Shown piece by piece: positions 35,801 to 47,800 of a stretch of DNA of 64,000 nt (position 1 is its first letter; each line of letters starts with the position of its first letter). Below the pieces are notes generated by a model that saw nothing but the letters and a program-made list of their open reading frames with translations, did no database searches and was not told the origin of the DNA. Both the position numbers and the translations under genes were made by a program. The DNA is from Arbacia lixula (Eukaryota; Echinodermata; Echinoidea; Arbacioida; Arbaciidae): NCBI GenBank assembly GCA_963669155.1, contig OZ022586.1, forward strand, positions 1,526,524-1,590,523, read 5' to 3'.

Positions 35801-37151
35801 GGAAGACGGCATCACAATGAACGGTACAGAGGAGGATGTGAAGGTGTTGACTGAGAAGATGGAGAGGAGGAGGGCACTGGCCAAGGCAGAGAAGGTGAGC
35901 CAAGATAAGACCCTGAGGAATAAGTCACAGCATCAATAAAACAATCATGCACAACTGTGTCTTCATACGCTGTAAAGAGACGACTAAAAACGGGTCAGAG
36001 AAGGAAAAAAGGGCCAAATTTGCGTGTTATATAAAGTATGTTCCGCATTGTCAGATACCGTTGATCGTTGATTATTTTTATTTGGTTTCTTTTTATCTTG
36101 CAGAAAGCCAAGAAAGCTCAGAAGCGAAAGCAGGATCCACAGCCAGCCACTGTTCCGCCAGCAACTAGTGGTAAGAGTGTGGATTTAATGCTCCTGTAAT
36201 GCCGTTCATTTTTGCATGAGTTCACAACTTTCGTGGTACAGCACACCTACAACGACATTTTCGCAGGATATTATAATCACTCACAAGAAATACTTGTCAC
36301 TACAAAGCAATCCATTCTATGCATTAAAATCATCAACAAAACCCCCAAATAAAGCATTATCATTTAACGCCACAAAAAGCAGATGCCTGTGTAACGCGTC
36401 ACAGTATGCAACACACGCACGAGTTGAATGCCAGTTCAAGCCGACTTGTAATTGTTTTGATATACCCATGCCAACCTTGCTTACAAGTGGTAATCATAGC
36501 AAAACCATTTTGAAGCCATCATTGGCTTGTATTTCATTTGAGAGGATTCCTTCTTCTGATCCTGCAGTTCCATAAGAGTGGGACCTAGGGGTTGTTTCAC
36601 CAAGCTGTTCGTAAGCTAAGAACGACTTTAGGCACGACTGGTGACCCTTCCTTGTGCTTAACCAGGTTCTCAGTTATTTTGATTCCAATCAGCTGAAGTT
36701 GAAATCTTTGAAAATTTGCATTCTTGTTGCTAACAAGTGTCTGAATACAAAGTTTATGCTTTTTCAAATTTGATTAGGATTGTTGGAAATTAGCATTTAC
36801 TACATGATGCTCCATACTGCAATGAATAAGCAGATTTCTGAACTGTTTTTCTTCTTGACAGCTGGAAGCAGCAGCAGCAGCAGTGACACGACCCACGCTC
36901 TCGGTGGTCCTGCTAAGAAGTTCGTCCCCGCCAAGAAAGAGGACGCCCCTGCCACGAAATCTCTCGGCAACGGTAAACAAGACGTCGTCCCAGGGAGATC
37001 GCACAAGAGCGTCTTGGACCCATCCACCATGAAGCCAGAGTACGACTCCAAGAACAGCCAGGTCTACAAGTCGCTGTTCCTCTCCAAGGATAAGAAAGCC
37101 GAGTCTGGGCCATGGGTGACCTACAATCCATACTACGCCATGAGGAATTGA
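30751..37151 (+). CDS. RTF2: Replication termination factor 2 (RTF2/RTFDC1)
   Basis: Eight coding exons: 30751-30819, 32484-32578, 33611-33692, 34579-34715, 35149-35227, 35781-35894, 36104-36170, 36862-37151 (933 nt, 310 aa plus stop; human about 306 aa). It begins MGGDGGSIPGRQDLV, the family's hallmark N-terminus. LHCAITQERLRQPIVSCELG and RLYNKEAVLEHLLDKS form the first U-box/RING-like module, and YICPVTGLEMNGKYRFCF with SCGCVVSEKAF and VCHKCGKAF the second, C2HC2-like one. The C-terminus is Lys/Ser-rich with YKSLFLSKDK and ends PWVTYNPYYAMRN. RTF2 acts at stalled replication forks and is linked to the DDI1/2 proteasome shuttles. Seven introns; intron 4 starts with GC rather than GT and the others are GT-AG. 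Confidence 0.95.
30921..30939. repeat. GC-rich hairpin GCTCCCGC/GCGGGAGC in RTF2 intron 1
   Basis: Perfect 8-bp stem with a 3-nt loop in an otherwise AT-rich intron. A second one lies at 32022-32048. Significance unknown. Confidence 0.7.
32022..32048. repeat. GC-rich hairpin CAGCCCGCTCAC/GTGAGCGGGCTG in RTF2 intron 1
   Basis: Perfect 12-bp stem with a TGC loop. Both this and 30921-30939 lie near a GGCCTGTTT word, so the pair may mark the ends or parts of one older repeat. Confidence 0.7.
32303..32452. mobile_element. Family C MITE in RTF2 intron 1
   Basis: Palindromic element built from GCATAAAACTTACCAT...GGTAACTTTGCTACC-type words and their complements, ending ATGCAACGGAGCCC. Other copies or fragments: 3583-3741, 22917-23160, 23519-23662, 37765-37920, 39825-39945, 44011-44222, 50774-50915. 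Confidence 0.8.
32484..32578 (+). CDS. RTF2: RTF2 exon 2
   Basis: Encodes ADRNMERVAKWLHCAITQER then LRQPIVSCELG and two bases of Arg. Its donor GTAAGTAC is the target-site duplication of a hAT-like MITE (32587-32758). Confidence 0.95.
32587..32758. mobile_element. hAT-like MITE inserted at the RTF2 exon 2 splice donor
   Basis: 172 bp, ends CAGGGGGGGAAAT and ATTTTTTCCCTG. The flanking GTAAGTAC at 32579-32586 and 32759-32766 is a perfect 8-bp target-site duplication, typical of hAT transposons with CAGGG ends. The left copy is the RTF2 exon 2 donor. Confidence 0.92.
32800..32860. repeat. (TC)n microsatellite in RTF2 intron 2
   Basis: About 58 nt of TC broken by one TATC, with a diverged echo 'tgaaatagcacctctctct' at 32911. 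Confidence 0.9.
33611..33692 (+). CDS. RTF2: RTF2 exon 3
   Basis: Encodes LYNKEAVLEHLLDKSSSES then AQHIKSLK. Acceptor ctcag, donor gtgggt. Confidence 0.93.
34072..34399. mobile_element. Family D MITE in RTF2 intron 3
   Basis: Starts GGGGGATGTTTCACCAAGC and ends CTTGGTGAAACACCCCCTG, with a longer interior than the 26918 copy ('gtgatttggattttgggaaattac'). Confidence 0.85.
34579..34715 (+). CDS. RTF2: RTF2 exon 4 (GC donor)
   Basis: Encodes DVKQLNLTDNSAYKGRKGE through SPYICPVTGLEMNGKY. The donor is cag/gcaagt: the only frame-preserving join to exon 5 uses GC. A GTAGAA slightly downstream would shift the frame. Confidence 0.93.
34724..34882. mobile_element. Family A MITE, left half, RTF2 intron 4
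   Basis: Starts GAAAGGGAAAGTCCAACCTG only 8 bp after the GC donor of exon 4 and runs to 'gttgtgtacag'. The right half is not here but lies at 35572-35753, beyond exon 5. Confidence 0.82.
35149..35227 (+). CDS. RTF2: RTF2 exon 5
   Basis: Encodes FCFIWSCGCVVSEKAFKEVK then SDVCHK, part of the cysteine module. It is 79 nt (not a multiple of three), so skipping would shift the frame. It is flanked by inverted family A half-elements. Confidence 0.95.
35572..35753. mobile_element. Family A MITE, right half, RTF2 intron 5
   Basis: Begins near TGTACACAACATATG and ends TTGAACTATCCTTTTAA, 28 bp before exon 6. Its reverse complement aligns with 34724-34882 along most of its length. Confidence 0.82.
35781..35894 (+). 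CDS. RTF2: RTF2 exon 6
   Basis: Encodes CGKAFSMEDGITMNGTEEDV then KVLTEKMERRRALAKAEK. Acceptor gaag, donor gtgagc, phase 0 on both sides. Confidence 0.95.
36104..36170 (+). CDS. RTF2: RTF2 exon 7
   Basis: Encodes the basic stretch KAKKAQKRKQDPQPATVPPA then TS. Acceptor tgcag, donor gtaaga. Confidence 0.9.
36588..36790. mobile_element. Family D MITE, partial, RTF2 intron 7
   Basis: GGTTGTTTCACCAAGCTGTTC, then TTAGGCACGACTGGTGACC and the family's interior 'tttgattaggattgttggaaatta'. The far arm is missing. Confidence 0.78.
36862..37151 (+). CDS. RTF2: RTF2 exon 8 and stop
   Basis: Encodes a Ser-rich AGSSSSSS start, KKFVPAKKEDAPATKS, SQVYKSLFLSKDKKAE and the end WVTYNPYYAMRN, then tga. (Y)KSLF is the conserved RTF2 C-terminal motif. 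Confidence 0.95.
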
Positions 37152-38032
37152 ACCAGCTGTGGGACATTTCTCATTTGCAAACAATCAGACAATACAATAC
37201 TGTCATGGATATAGCACTCTCACACAGTGCTTTACAAATATGATATATTGTACACAAGAGATATATATGTTTATATGAATCATGCATCAAACTTACGTTG
37301 TTTCAGCTCCTGTTTGAACCCATCCAGCAATGATGATGGACAGGTTGATTTGTTCATTCCTTAACCACGGTGAGTTGGAAGTGAGGTTTGCAAGACGCTG
37401 CTCCTCTCCATGGACAAGAGAGAATGAGATTCTTGAGATTCTTGAGATTCTGAACCCGACCATGATGAATTGAACCAAACTCCCACTTCTGAGTATATTG
37501 CTGATAGCCCCACAGGATGGGTATTAGCAGCACTTCCAACCACTGACAGTACTCAATGTATACATTCATATCCGTGTAGAATGCAAGTAAGAAAAAGAGA
37601 GGTTCAAAAGTCGCTTTTCCTCTCCTAAAAAGAAGAAGAATGCGAAACGACTCTCTGGGTGATTTACCATCCGTACTACATGATGAAGGAAATTAATCGG
37701 CTTTCTCTGGTTCAGTGTAAACCACCTTCACCCACAAATGGACTATCACAGTGAACATCAAACTGGGCCCTGTTGCATAAAATTTCCCATTGATGGTAAC
37801 CTTGCTATCAGTAGCAACTTCTATGGAAACCTTGCATTTGACTGGCTGTTGAGTGATGTAACCATGGTAGTTTCCATTGATGACAGAGTTACCATCGGTA
37901 AGTTTTATGCAACGGGCCAAGGTCAGACATGGAAACAGCAAGGATTACAAGTTGCTGTCCCTTTCCAATGACAAAAGATAGGGGGAATCAACGGACTTCT
38001 AAAAATTCTGCAAACTTGTCAACTTGTATCAG

Positions 38033-38268
38033 GCAATTCCACAGGTTTGGTTAAAGTCATGTAACGTGAGTAACCAAAGCTTCTTTATTTTATATTCTGT
38101 TACAGTTTTGCAGAAATCATGTAAATAATTATTTAGGAAGCAAACAGTCCACCTTTCCATGACATGCAGTCGCAATCATATCCTCAGCACAGAAACTTCT
38201 TTTTTAATCAAATAAAGAAGCTTTGGTTACTCACGTTACATGACTTTAACCAAACCTGTGAAATTGCC
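38033..38268. mobile_element. MITE with about 58-bp inverted arms (family N)
   Basis: Arm ACAGGTTTGGTTAAAGTCAT, continuing GTAACGTGAGTAACCAAAGC, pairs almost perfectly with its complement at 38210-38260. The central spacer is about 120 bp. It may lie in the RTF2 3' UTR. Confidence 0.85.
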
Positions 38269-38312
38269 CATAAGAAGATGTGGCGTGTATAGTAAATTGA
38301 AGGTGTATGCTG

Positions 38313-38318
38313 AATAAA
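38313..38318 (+). terminator. Candidate poly(A) signal for RTF2
   Basis: AATAAA about 1.16 kb after the RTF2 stop. An alternative hexamer occurs at about 38210 inside the inverted repeat. Neither has transcript support here. Confidence 0.3.
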
Positions 38319-38572
38319 GCAAGCATGTAGAGTGAGGGCATTGTGGTGATAACGTGTTTGATCATTATTATCATTTGAACATAAACTTTCTATAGTGACG
38401 TAGTTTCAGGTCCCAATGTACAACAATTCTTTGTTTTTTCATCATTTTTTGCAAACAGGATACCCCTAAAAAATGTTGCTGATAGTGACAGGTGTATTAT
38501 ATAAACTAGAGTGCAATATATGAAAGGTCAATATGGAGGTGAGGGTAATAGTGGTTATTAGATTATGGCACC

Positions 38573-38932
38573 TAGGGGTTGTTTCATGAAGGTGTGCTTA
38601 GGCTAACAACGACTTTACGCTAAATCAGATTCTCAGTGATTCTGATTTTCATCAGCTAAATCTTATGTTTATCAATCAAAATTGTCCTTGTTAACAATTA
38701 TCTAAATGCAAAGTGTATGATCTGTCAAATTTGATCAGGATAATGCTAAATATGTTACTCATTGCGGATAAATAGCTACTGATAATCGATTATCAGTAGC
38801 CCTTGATTAGGATAGTTGGAAATTATCTCCCAATATGTTTAAACACGAACAAATTTAGCACAAGAAAGGGTCACCAATTGTGCTTATAGTTGTGTGTAAC
38901 TTACTTCTTGGTGGAACACCCACCTGGCCTAC
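38573..38932. mobile_element. Family D MITE interrupted by a family F end and a palindrome
   Basis: Starts AGGGGTTGTTTCATGAAGG and ends TTCTTGGTGGAACACCC. At 38748-38798 it carries 'tgctaaatatgttactcatt', identical to the end of the 6130 element, followed by a perfect 26-bp palindrome centred on ATCGAT. Confidence 0.75.
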
Positions 38933-40404
38933 AAGTATGGCACAACCTTTCCGCCACGACCACATATCACGTGATCCTCAATTTCTCTCAGGATCCTGTC
39001 AAGGAATCGTCTCAGAATAGAACTTCTGATGATGGTAGGACAGTTCTGCCATGATAATGGGTGGCTGCAATTTTTATCGACTTCTATCCAATAGCTTTAA
39101 CATAAAAGACTTTGCGTTCAATTCTCCCAACCATATTTAGCTGATATCAAGCAATATCACTTCACGATACGGATATTTGATCAATTGTTTTTGGGACGTA
39201 TACTCCCGGTTTTGCGGCACGCCATATTTTGGTATAGTATACGAACATTCAAAACGCACAGAACTCGTCATTTCGGACTTCATGAAACTCATAATACATC
39301 TTCTTACATTATTTCGCTTCACAGAAGAATCACATTTATCAAATGAAGATTTAAACATTGGAAAAAAATTATATCATTGCGAGATTAAACTAGATTTTGA
39401 CTCATGATATCGTATGACTTCGGACTTTGGAGTTCAATGTACAGAAGGCAAACAGAAGAAGTGGAAGTTTACATCCCAAGGATTACAAGTTAAACACTTT
39501 AAGCGCCACAGGCGGTTGGATTCAGAGAGCTATATATGCAAATTGTTCCCCTTATTATTATACAGGATATGAGTGCTGTAAGCTCAAAAGAAGAATGCTT
39601 ATTTGCAGAATTACATTTTGGGCTGTTTGAAGGATACACTGATTTCAACTATTGATTGTATAGTGTTCGATGAATTTTCAGTAATTGTACACATGTTGTG
39701 GATAGACTATGTAAATATATTTTTCTTTTTATCGTATTCTTCCATTTCACTGACTTCCAGTTCTATTGTATGAGGTGTAATGCAGTACTGTGCTATGTTG
39801 CATATAGGTTTTCAATTATTGTAACTTACCACTAATGGTAACTACCATGGCTACAGCCAATGAGCTCTCATTATTGCACCTGTTGCCATGGCAGTTACCA
39901 TTGATGGTAAGTTACTATAATTGAAAATCTTAATGCAACATGGCCCTGGTATGCCAGCATATAGGAAGGCAGTATAATTATGTACTGGCTTATAGTGGGA
40001 AAGCAGAGACGAGAGACAGAAGGTGGGAGAAGGAGAATGAAGAGAGAGATAAAATGAGTGGGTAGAGTTAGAGAGAGGGAGGGGATGGAAGAGGAGATTA
40101 GGTGGAGAGAGAGGGGAAGCAAGAAAGAGGAAAGATGGACAAACAGAGGATAGAGGGGGTAAGAGGCATAGAAACTAGATCGTGGAAGGAAACAGGAGAG
40201 GAAGGGAGGCTGACAGGCAGATAATTATCGTGAACATTGATGAAAGAGAGAATTAGAGGGAAGAAGGGAATGGAGACAGCAAAGTGAGACGGGCTGCTGC
40301 TATATTTCTGCAACCAAATAGTTATACAATGATTTATGTGTACATGTAACTATTTTCCTGAATACCATACTGTAACTTTGTACCAATACACCCATACAAA
40401 TACA

Positions 40405-40735
<331 letters not shown>

Positions 40736-41859
40736 CTACTCATCTAACATACCTCACCACCATACCGTGCCACTATGCCATCACATTGCCCTGTCAAGAT
40801 GAGGCTACACCAATAGACTTCGCCAAGCCCCGAGGATAATTTTGAAAGAGAGGGGGGATGTGGGCGGGGTTGTTGGCAGGGGGCGAGTGAACCATGTCTT
40901 GGTGAATGTAGAGCTCGCAGGCCGTCCTTGGTACAACCATTCCAACATCATTTCCTAACACGTGTATTAGGCCATCACCTGTCGTTTCGCGACGTACAAA
41001 TGTGTGTGTCTGTGGAGGGTACTGGACAAGTGGAGGGTCGGGTGAATAATATTTTGATGAATGTGTAGGTTAGAGATAATATTACTCACATTTAGAGACG
41101 ATGAAAAGGTGGGGAAAGATTGTAGGGGTGGGGCGAGTGCTGTCTTCGTATGTGAAAGTGCAGTTCGGAGAAGAGTATTTCCAAGATCAGTCTATGGTTT
41201 ATCATAGGCTGTCGCTATGGATACGAAGGAGCGCGCAGCTGTCTGTTATAACAGCTGGGATTGGGAAGGGAGGGTGCAGAAGTGCATCTCATCCGTCTGG
41301 CTGTTTGCTTCCCTCACCCCCTCTTCTCTCACCCTTACCCCTCCTCCTCCTCCATCCCTCTACCCCTCCTTTGTTGTTAAAGTCATCGGGCCATAGCCGG
41401 GCCACTAGCAGCACCGACACGGCCATTTGATGCCGAGAGCTGGTCTCGGCGTCATCGTCGTGTTCCTATGAAAACAGTCACTTGATCAGAGACTAAACTC
41501 GCATTGCGCGCATACTTTCTACAAAACCGACACCGCCTCACCTCCAGCCGTTCGTACTCCACCCCCCCCCCCCTCCTCTCCTAGTGTTCTTCATACTAAT
41601 TGCATTTTAACGCCTGTCCTTAACTCGAGGGAGAGGGATTATTCATCTGCAGTTCTAGGTGATTAGTAATCCGGCCTGCCAGCGAGGCTAGCGACTGGAG
41701 GAGTCTACTAGAAGTGAGGCTGTACAGAGGGGGGCTTCTTTGGGCTAGCGGATCAAGCGAAACCAGGTGCGGACCCATCCCCCTTGTATCCAGCCTGGAT
41801 TCACGCCCTTCCGATCCTTCGGCAGCCGCGAAGGCACAGCGCCTACGAATCAAGCCGAG

Positions 41860-41896
41860 ATGACGTTAGAAAAGAAGATCAACAGACCGGGTGACG
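41860..41896 (+). CDS. FKBP1A/FKBP1B-like: FKBP1 exon 1
   Basis: Encodes [12 protein letters not shown] plus one base of Gly. Donor gtaaga. The ATG context is gccgagATGa. Confidence 0.93.
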
Positions 41897-44800
41897 GTAA
41901 GAAGAACTCAAATTCAAACTCAAAATCACCCTTTGCCCACCATTCTACCTTTCACCATTTACGACCATCTGATTTATTTCATTTATTTTCACGCGATGTT
42001 CGTCTACGGAATCATCTCATTTGGCAGACGACATGTGCATGCGATATCATCCGATAGCCGATGGTAGTTACTATCTAGGTCACATTTTGCGCGCGCAATA
42101 TGTTCATGACAAGAACGAATCACTTGACACCGCTTAGTGCATGGTTGGTATGCGGATCACGAAGCCTGACTCAACCCCCTCCCTTATAAGAGAAAAGGAG
42201 GGGGAAACGACGCGTGCTAATCAATATAAAACTATCCCAGATCCTCGGGGAAATTTGTAAATTTACCAATAACATTCTTGTTATGGTATAATTCGTCTAC
42301 ACTTCCTTTTTCCCCCAATTTGTAAGAATCCGTCTCTATCTGGGATGAGCGCAATAAAACGTAAATTCTGTAGTTGTAGTTTTCATCGAGCTTTGTGATA
42401 ATGCAAATATTAATGTTATTATCATGGTTATCCTTCTATAGTTACGATTTAAAACTTGATTTAATCAATAATGATAATTAATATAGTAATTAATATTAAA
42501 TATCATTATAATTTTCAGTAGAAGTAGTGCCCTGATTTCACTGTTATTATTGATATCACCCTCGTCATCATCTTAAATGTTATTCTATAATCATTCATTT
42601 AAAACTAGGTACTTTTACCAGAACCAAAATCCTTACTGTCAAAATACCACTTTTACAACGATTAAAGTGTAGTATGTTTTACAATTCATGTACTACTGCT
42701 ACTACTTATACTACTATACTGTTAATGTTAATACTACAGTGTACTATTATCATCATTAATACATATATTACTACCACTATGTCTACTTCTACTGCTGTTA
42801 TTTGTACTACTTCTGCTTTGACTGACATAACGTTCCTCTGTTTTATTACCACTGAATGGTTTATTTGAAATGAGGCAACTTATGTTATTGATAGTTATAA
42901 ACCTATAATCTTGAATGTTCTTTCATGATTTTGTTACAGGAAGGACATATCCCAAACCTGGACAGACATGTGTAGTTCATTACATAGGTAAAGAGAAACT
43001 TTATTATTCTTATGTCACAATTGTTCTATTGTACCATACTCCACAAGGCATTCCAACCATAATCAGATCCCAAAATTTAAGTATGAATTTTCCCGCACCA
43101 CCGTCATATATATTGGTCCGTAATTGTAGAATAGTATGAAATAGTCTGAAATAAAAGATTTCCCCTCATTGTCGACTTTTAAAAGGAAATGTAAATCTAA
43201 ACTTATTACTTCATACACCCAATGAGAGAAAGAATTTTCCATTCCTTTTTTTCTCTTTGTATGTTTCTATGTTTCCCCTTTATATGTAAACAACAATAAT
43301 CACTTCTGTTTATCTAGGGACAAGCCTTTAATAGGCTAATATGGCACCCCCCCCCCCCATTATAATGATTTTCTTGTTTCGCTGTTTTATATATGACTAT
43401 TGTAATTATTAATTTGTTGAAATTGTTGTGTATTCTACCCTGTACCCACGTTTTGAATTGTATATGCTTGTTTGTTCTTTAAAAATGTGGAAATGAATTA
43501 ATTGAATTGAATTGAATTGAGTTAAATAACTCAGTAGATGCATCCCCCCCCCACACACACACACACACCCCCACCCCCTCGTTTTGTTTTCTTCATCTTC
43601 GACAAATGCAGATGTATATTTGGGTTTATAGTATAATTTAGTATGCACAATGATCATACTGAATGAAATACCACAATACCAAGACAATCGGAATATACGT
43701 TAGCTAAACAATTATTATAAATTTAATTCAATAGTCGTTCAATTTACTTTTTTTTCTCATCGAAAGTTTGACACAGTAATAATTGTTTTTATTTCACTTG
43801 TTTGCTTGTCGACTGGCTCCTTTAAGTTTTATGTTTGTTTTGTTTAGGTACTCTCACAGATGGAACAGAATTCGACAATTCAAGGAGAAACATCCATACG
43901 CCGTTTGAATTCAAACTTGGACAAGGCGAGGTTATCAAAGGCTGGGATACTGGAGTAGCACAAGTAAGTTAGCATTTCTAATCCTTGATTACATTCAATT
44001 ACTTTACACCAGGGCCCCGTTGCATAAAACTTACCATTGACGGTAACTTTGCTTCCAATGGTAACTTCTAGGGAAACCTTTCATTTGATTGGTTGTTGAG
44101 CGATATTGCCATGGTAGTTACCATTGATGACAGAGTTACCATTAAGATAATCTTGTTCCCCCTCCATTTTCATCTCTTCTTCTGCTTCTTCTGGTCCGTA
44201 AGCTTTATGCAACGGGACCCAGAAAATGCATACAATTAGACTTATTTTAACTTTAACTTAAAACTTGTTTATCCTTTTAAAAGTTGTCCAATAGCTCTAC
44301 ATCAGCAAATACATGCAATTATACTTATTTTAACATAACTTTAAACTTGTAAACCCTTATCAAAATAATTACTTTCAACAATTACTAGACACTAGCTAAG
44401 ACATGCATTATTATACCAATTTCAACTTTAACTTCAAACTTGGTTACCCTTTTCAAAAGAATCATACAATTACTATACACCAGCAACTACATGCAATATT
44501 ATACTTATTTTATTTTAACTTTAAACTTGTTAACCCTAATCAAAAGAATGACTGTCGATCAAGTCAAATACATTCATCGATGTATCGCTATAGACACACC
44601 ACACGCCTTCCAGAACGTTCTTGAGATGTGTGTAAAAGGTCACGTCCATCCGCTTACTGCGGTACTTCTACATATTACACGTAGCATCTATACAGACATG
44701 TACTACGGGCCTGGTATAGAGGCCCTCCCGAGAGACGGAGGAGCAACCCGATATAGCGAGCCAAGATATGATTGTGTTTATGAAACCTATATATTCATCG

Positions 44801-47800
44801 TTCTCATCTTCCGATTGTAGCTTGTGTATAGGCATGCCCGCGAGAAGGGGTTGTGCCGTTCGTATATTGCAATCTTGAGCAACTCTTGTTAAAGGGATAG
44901 TCCACCCTGAAATTAATTTGGTTTCAATAAAAGCAGAAACACGAACGAAACATATCAGTGAAGGTTTTACGAAAACCCTCTAAATGATAAGAAAGCTATG
45001 ACTTTTTAAAGTTTTAATTTTGTGACGTCACTTGCGAGTCGCTCTATGATTCCATAAATGGTTCTTCTTCTGTTTTTGATGAAGGCTGATTTTATAGAGT
45101 TTCATAGAGTTTTTTGCGTAGAGACATGTTTCCAATGATGTATCAAATACACAGGTAAAAGGATGCATATGTTTTTGAGAAAATGGACATTTAAAAAAAT
45201 GACATTAACAATAAAAAACAACATATGGGAGAGCACCTTGCACGTGACGTCACAAAATCAAAACTTTAAAAGATCATATCTTTCTTATCCTTTGACGGAT
45301 TTTCATCAAACTTTGACTAATTTTGTTACTTGCTTCCTTGTGTCAGAGGACGTATAGGACTCGTGTGTCTATACTACAGAAATACGACCATGTCACATAA
45401 GGAGTTAACTCCTTTCTTTGCGAGATAGAAAACTGTCCAATAGGATTCGCGTGTATTACCGGTGAGAAATACGACAGTGATGTACTGAGTAACACCATTT
45501 CTGACATTTTGGTGCCAAAATAGTACTGCTATGGTAAAAGAATGGCCGTGCTGAAGTACGGTAATAGTAAGAGTTGAATGGTTCAAGTATACATCTATCT
45601 CTTTATCTTGTTTTTAAGTTGTGGAAATAAAAACGAACTAAATTGAATGTAAATTGAAGCTAGTATAATTTCCCAAATTTCTTTCCAGAGGGTTATGAAA
45701 ACCTCTGTTCACGCAATCGTTGTATTGTATAGGTTTATATCTTTTCGTATTTTGTTTAATTACATACTCTATAGAAATAATGGGCTTGTCATGTGTCCGT
45801 TCTCACTTCGACAACTTTTTAGGATGTTATCAATGCCATTCGTGTTGACGTGAATCCCAAATGGTGTCGCTTTTTTTTTTAACATTGGTGCGGAAATGAG
45901 CTCCGTGTTTTCTGACGCGTACCATGCTATTTCACCGTTCAGTACGTGTATTATTAAAGTGAGGCATCGGATTCGATTTCGTACGTAACATTCAAATATT
46001 CAAATCTCTATAATGATAACATACTGTATCAATTCATGGTGTTTTTGGCAATCAATTCACATGTTATAGTATGCCTATTTATTGTACGGCATCATGCATG
46101 CATAAAACTGTGTAAAATATGTTTATGTGCATGATTGTACGTGATGATCATTATGTTGAATAATCATGGTCAAGATTTCAAATCAAAGTTTGTAATAATG
46201 ACAGTTGCTTTGTCTAATCCCTTTAACATTAAAGTGAAAGAACAGTAACAAACAAATAATCAGATGCTCTCAAAAATGGTAATTAAAGACTTCAAAATAT
46301 ATCACAAATTCAAAAGAGAATTTGTGACATAGCCACATACCCGATTATCAATTTGCATCCGTTAAATTGCGAAAATCGTGTTTTTACTTTACAATCCTCC
46401 ATATGGCCTTACGCTCACTTGTACATAGTTCACTTCATGTCTGTATTATGTTTTACTACCAAACCTGGCACTGTTAGCAATCACTTGAATAACGCATCCC
46501 ATCATAATATCAAATCATGTTAAACGCAGTACTGTTTGCAATTTCCTCCAAGTTATAATCCTTCAATATATCAAACTTGTATTTTTGCGATTTTTCGTCC
46601 GTAACATTAATACCCTATACAAATAGTTATGTAACTATTTTGAAAGCAGAACTGTCTGAAATGTTGCATATCCATGATATCGTGATATGGAATATGAAAT
46701 TGTTTGATGAATGTTTCCATTAGTTTACTTAATTTTAAGTGGATGTTCACAGAACTGCGTCAGCTTTCGAGCTCGTAGTTTTCTTTGAGTTTGATTTTTT
46801 TGTTAAACCTTTTTTTTTTAGTAAATTCAAATAAAAAAAAATCATGTAATCAAATATCAATGAATTGTTACGAAATGTCTGATTTTGTACAAACGTTCTT
46901 TGATCTGTATCTGGAATGTTTCTACTTTAATGTGAGCAATTGATGTTTTAACCGGAGTTGCCCTTTAATGCTAGATGTACATAACTCAATATGTATTACC
47001 GCGTAAACTGTCGTGGAAAGATATGAATCAATCGACTTTCTTTGAACCCATGCTAGCTAGTTTTCTCAACATGTGTTTTCCATAGCAGGTGTTTTAAAAT
47101 TACGAGCATAATTATGTGGTAACGGTTTCTCAGAGAGAACACAACAAATGAAGAGTTTCATTTCCTTTGTCCAGATCTGTTAATGGAGTCAATAATTTTG
47201 TGAGCGAAACATATATTAGCAAACAAAAATAATACAAATAAATACTATTTAGAAAATAGTAAAACTTATTAGTACACTCTCACCATGGAAACATTCAAAG
47301 AACATTTAAAAATAATAAAGTTTTCAAGTGAAATATCTCAGCTGCGCACAAATGCACACAAACACGCACACAATGCTAATACACAGCTCAAAATGTAATG
47401 TTGATGATTGAATTCTATTTCGGGAAAATCAGGAAAGTGAAAAAATAGTTAATTTTGAAGGTACGAAACATATTTCATATCTCTGTTTATTCACCAAGTT
47501 GACGTCCGCTAAATATCGGTGCAGAACGTGGGTCATCAAAATATTGTCATGATTGTGGAATGCTTTTGACATTCATGAGCACGCTTTACTATCCATACAG
47601 ATGTTTAAATATATTATGGTAAGTTGTTTCTCCTTCCTAACACCTCCCTGGTATTACCACTGTCGATACTTTCGAGAAATTTCCACTTGCTTTCATGCCC
47701 TTACATTGCAGATGACGGTCGGAGAGCGCGCTACTTTAACGTGTTCACCTGAGTTTGGATACGGTGCATATGGCTACCCCGGATGATATCCTTTTCAACC

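Noticed and set aside
36216-36575. 119-codon frame in RTF2 intron 7
   Set aside because: It lies between two phase-matched RTF2 exons, has no recognisable domain, and the surrounding sequence is repeat-like.
47781-47786. Early stop (GGA TGA) as evidence that FKBP1 is a pseudogene
   Set aside because: The stop is created only by reading across the AT-AC donor; the missing C-terminus is found intact at 48222.
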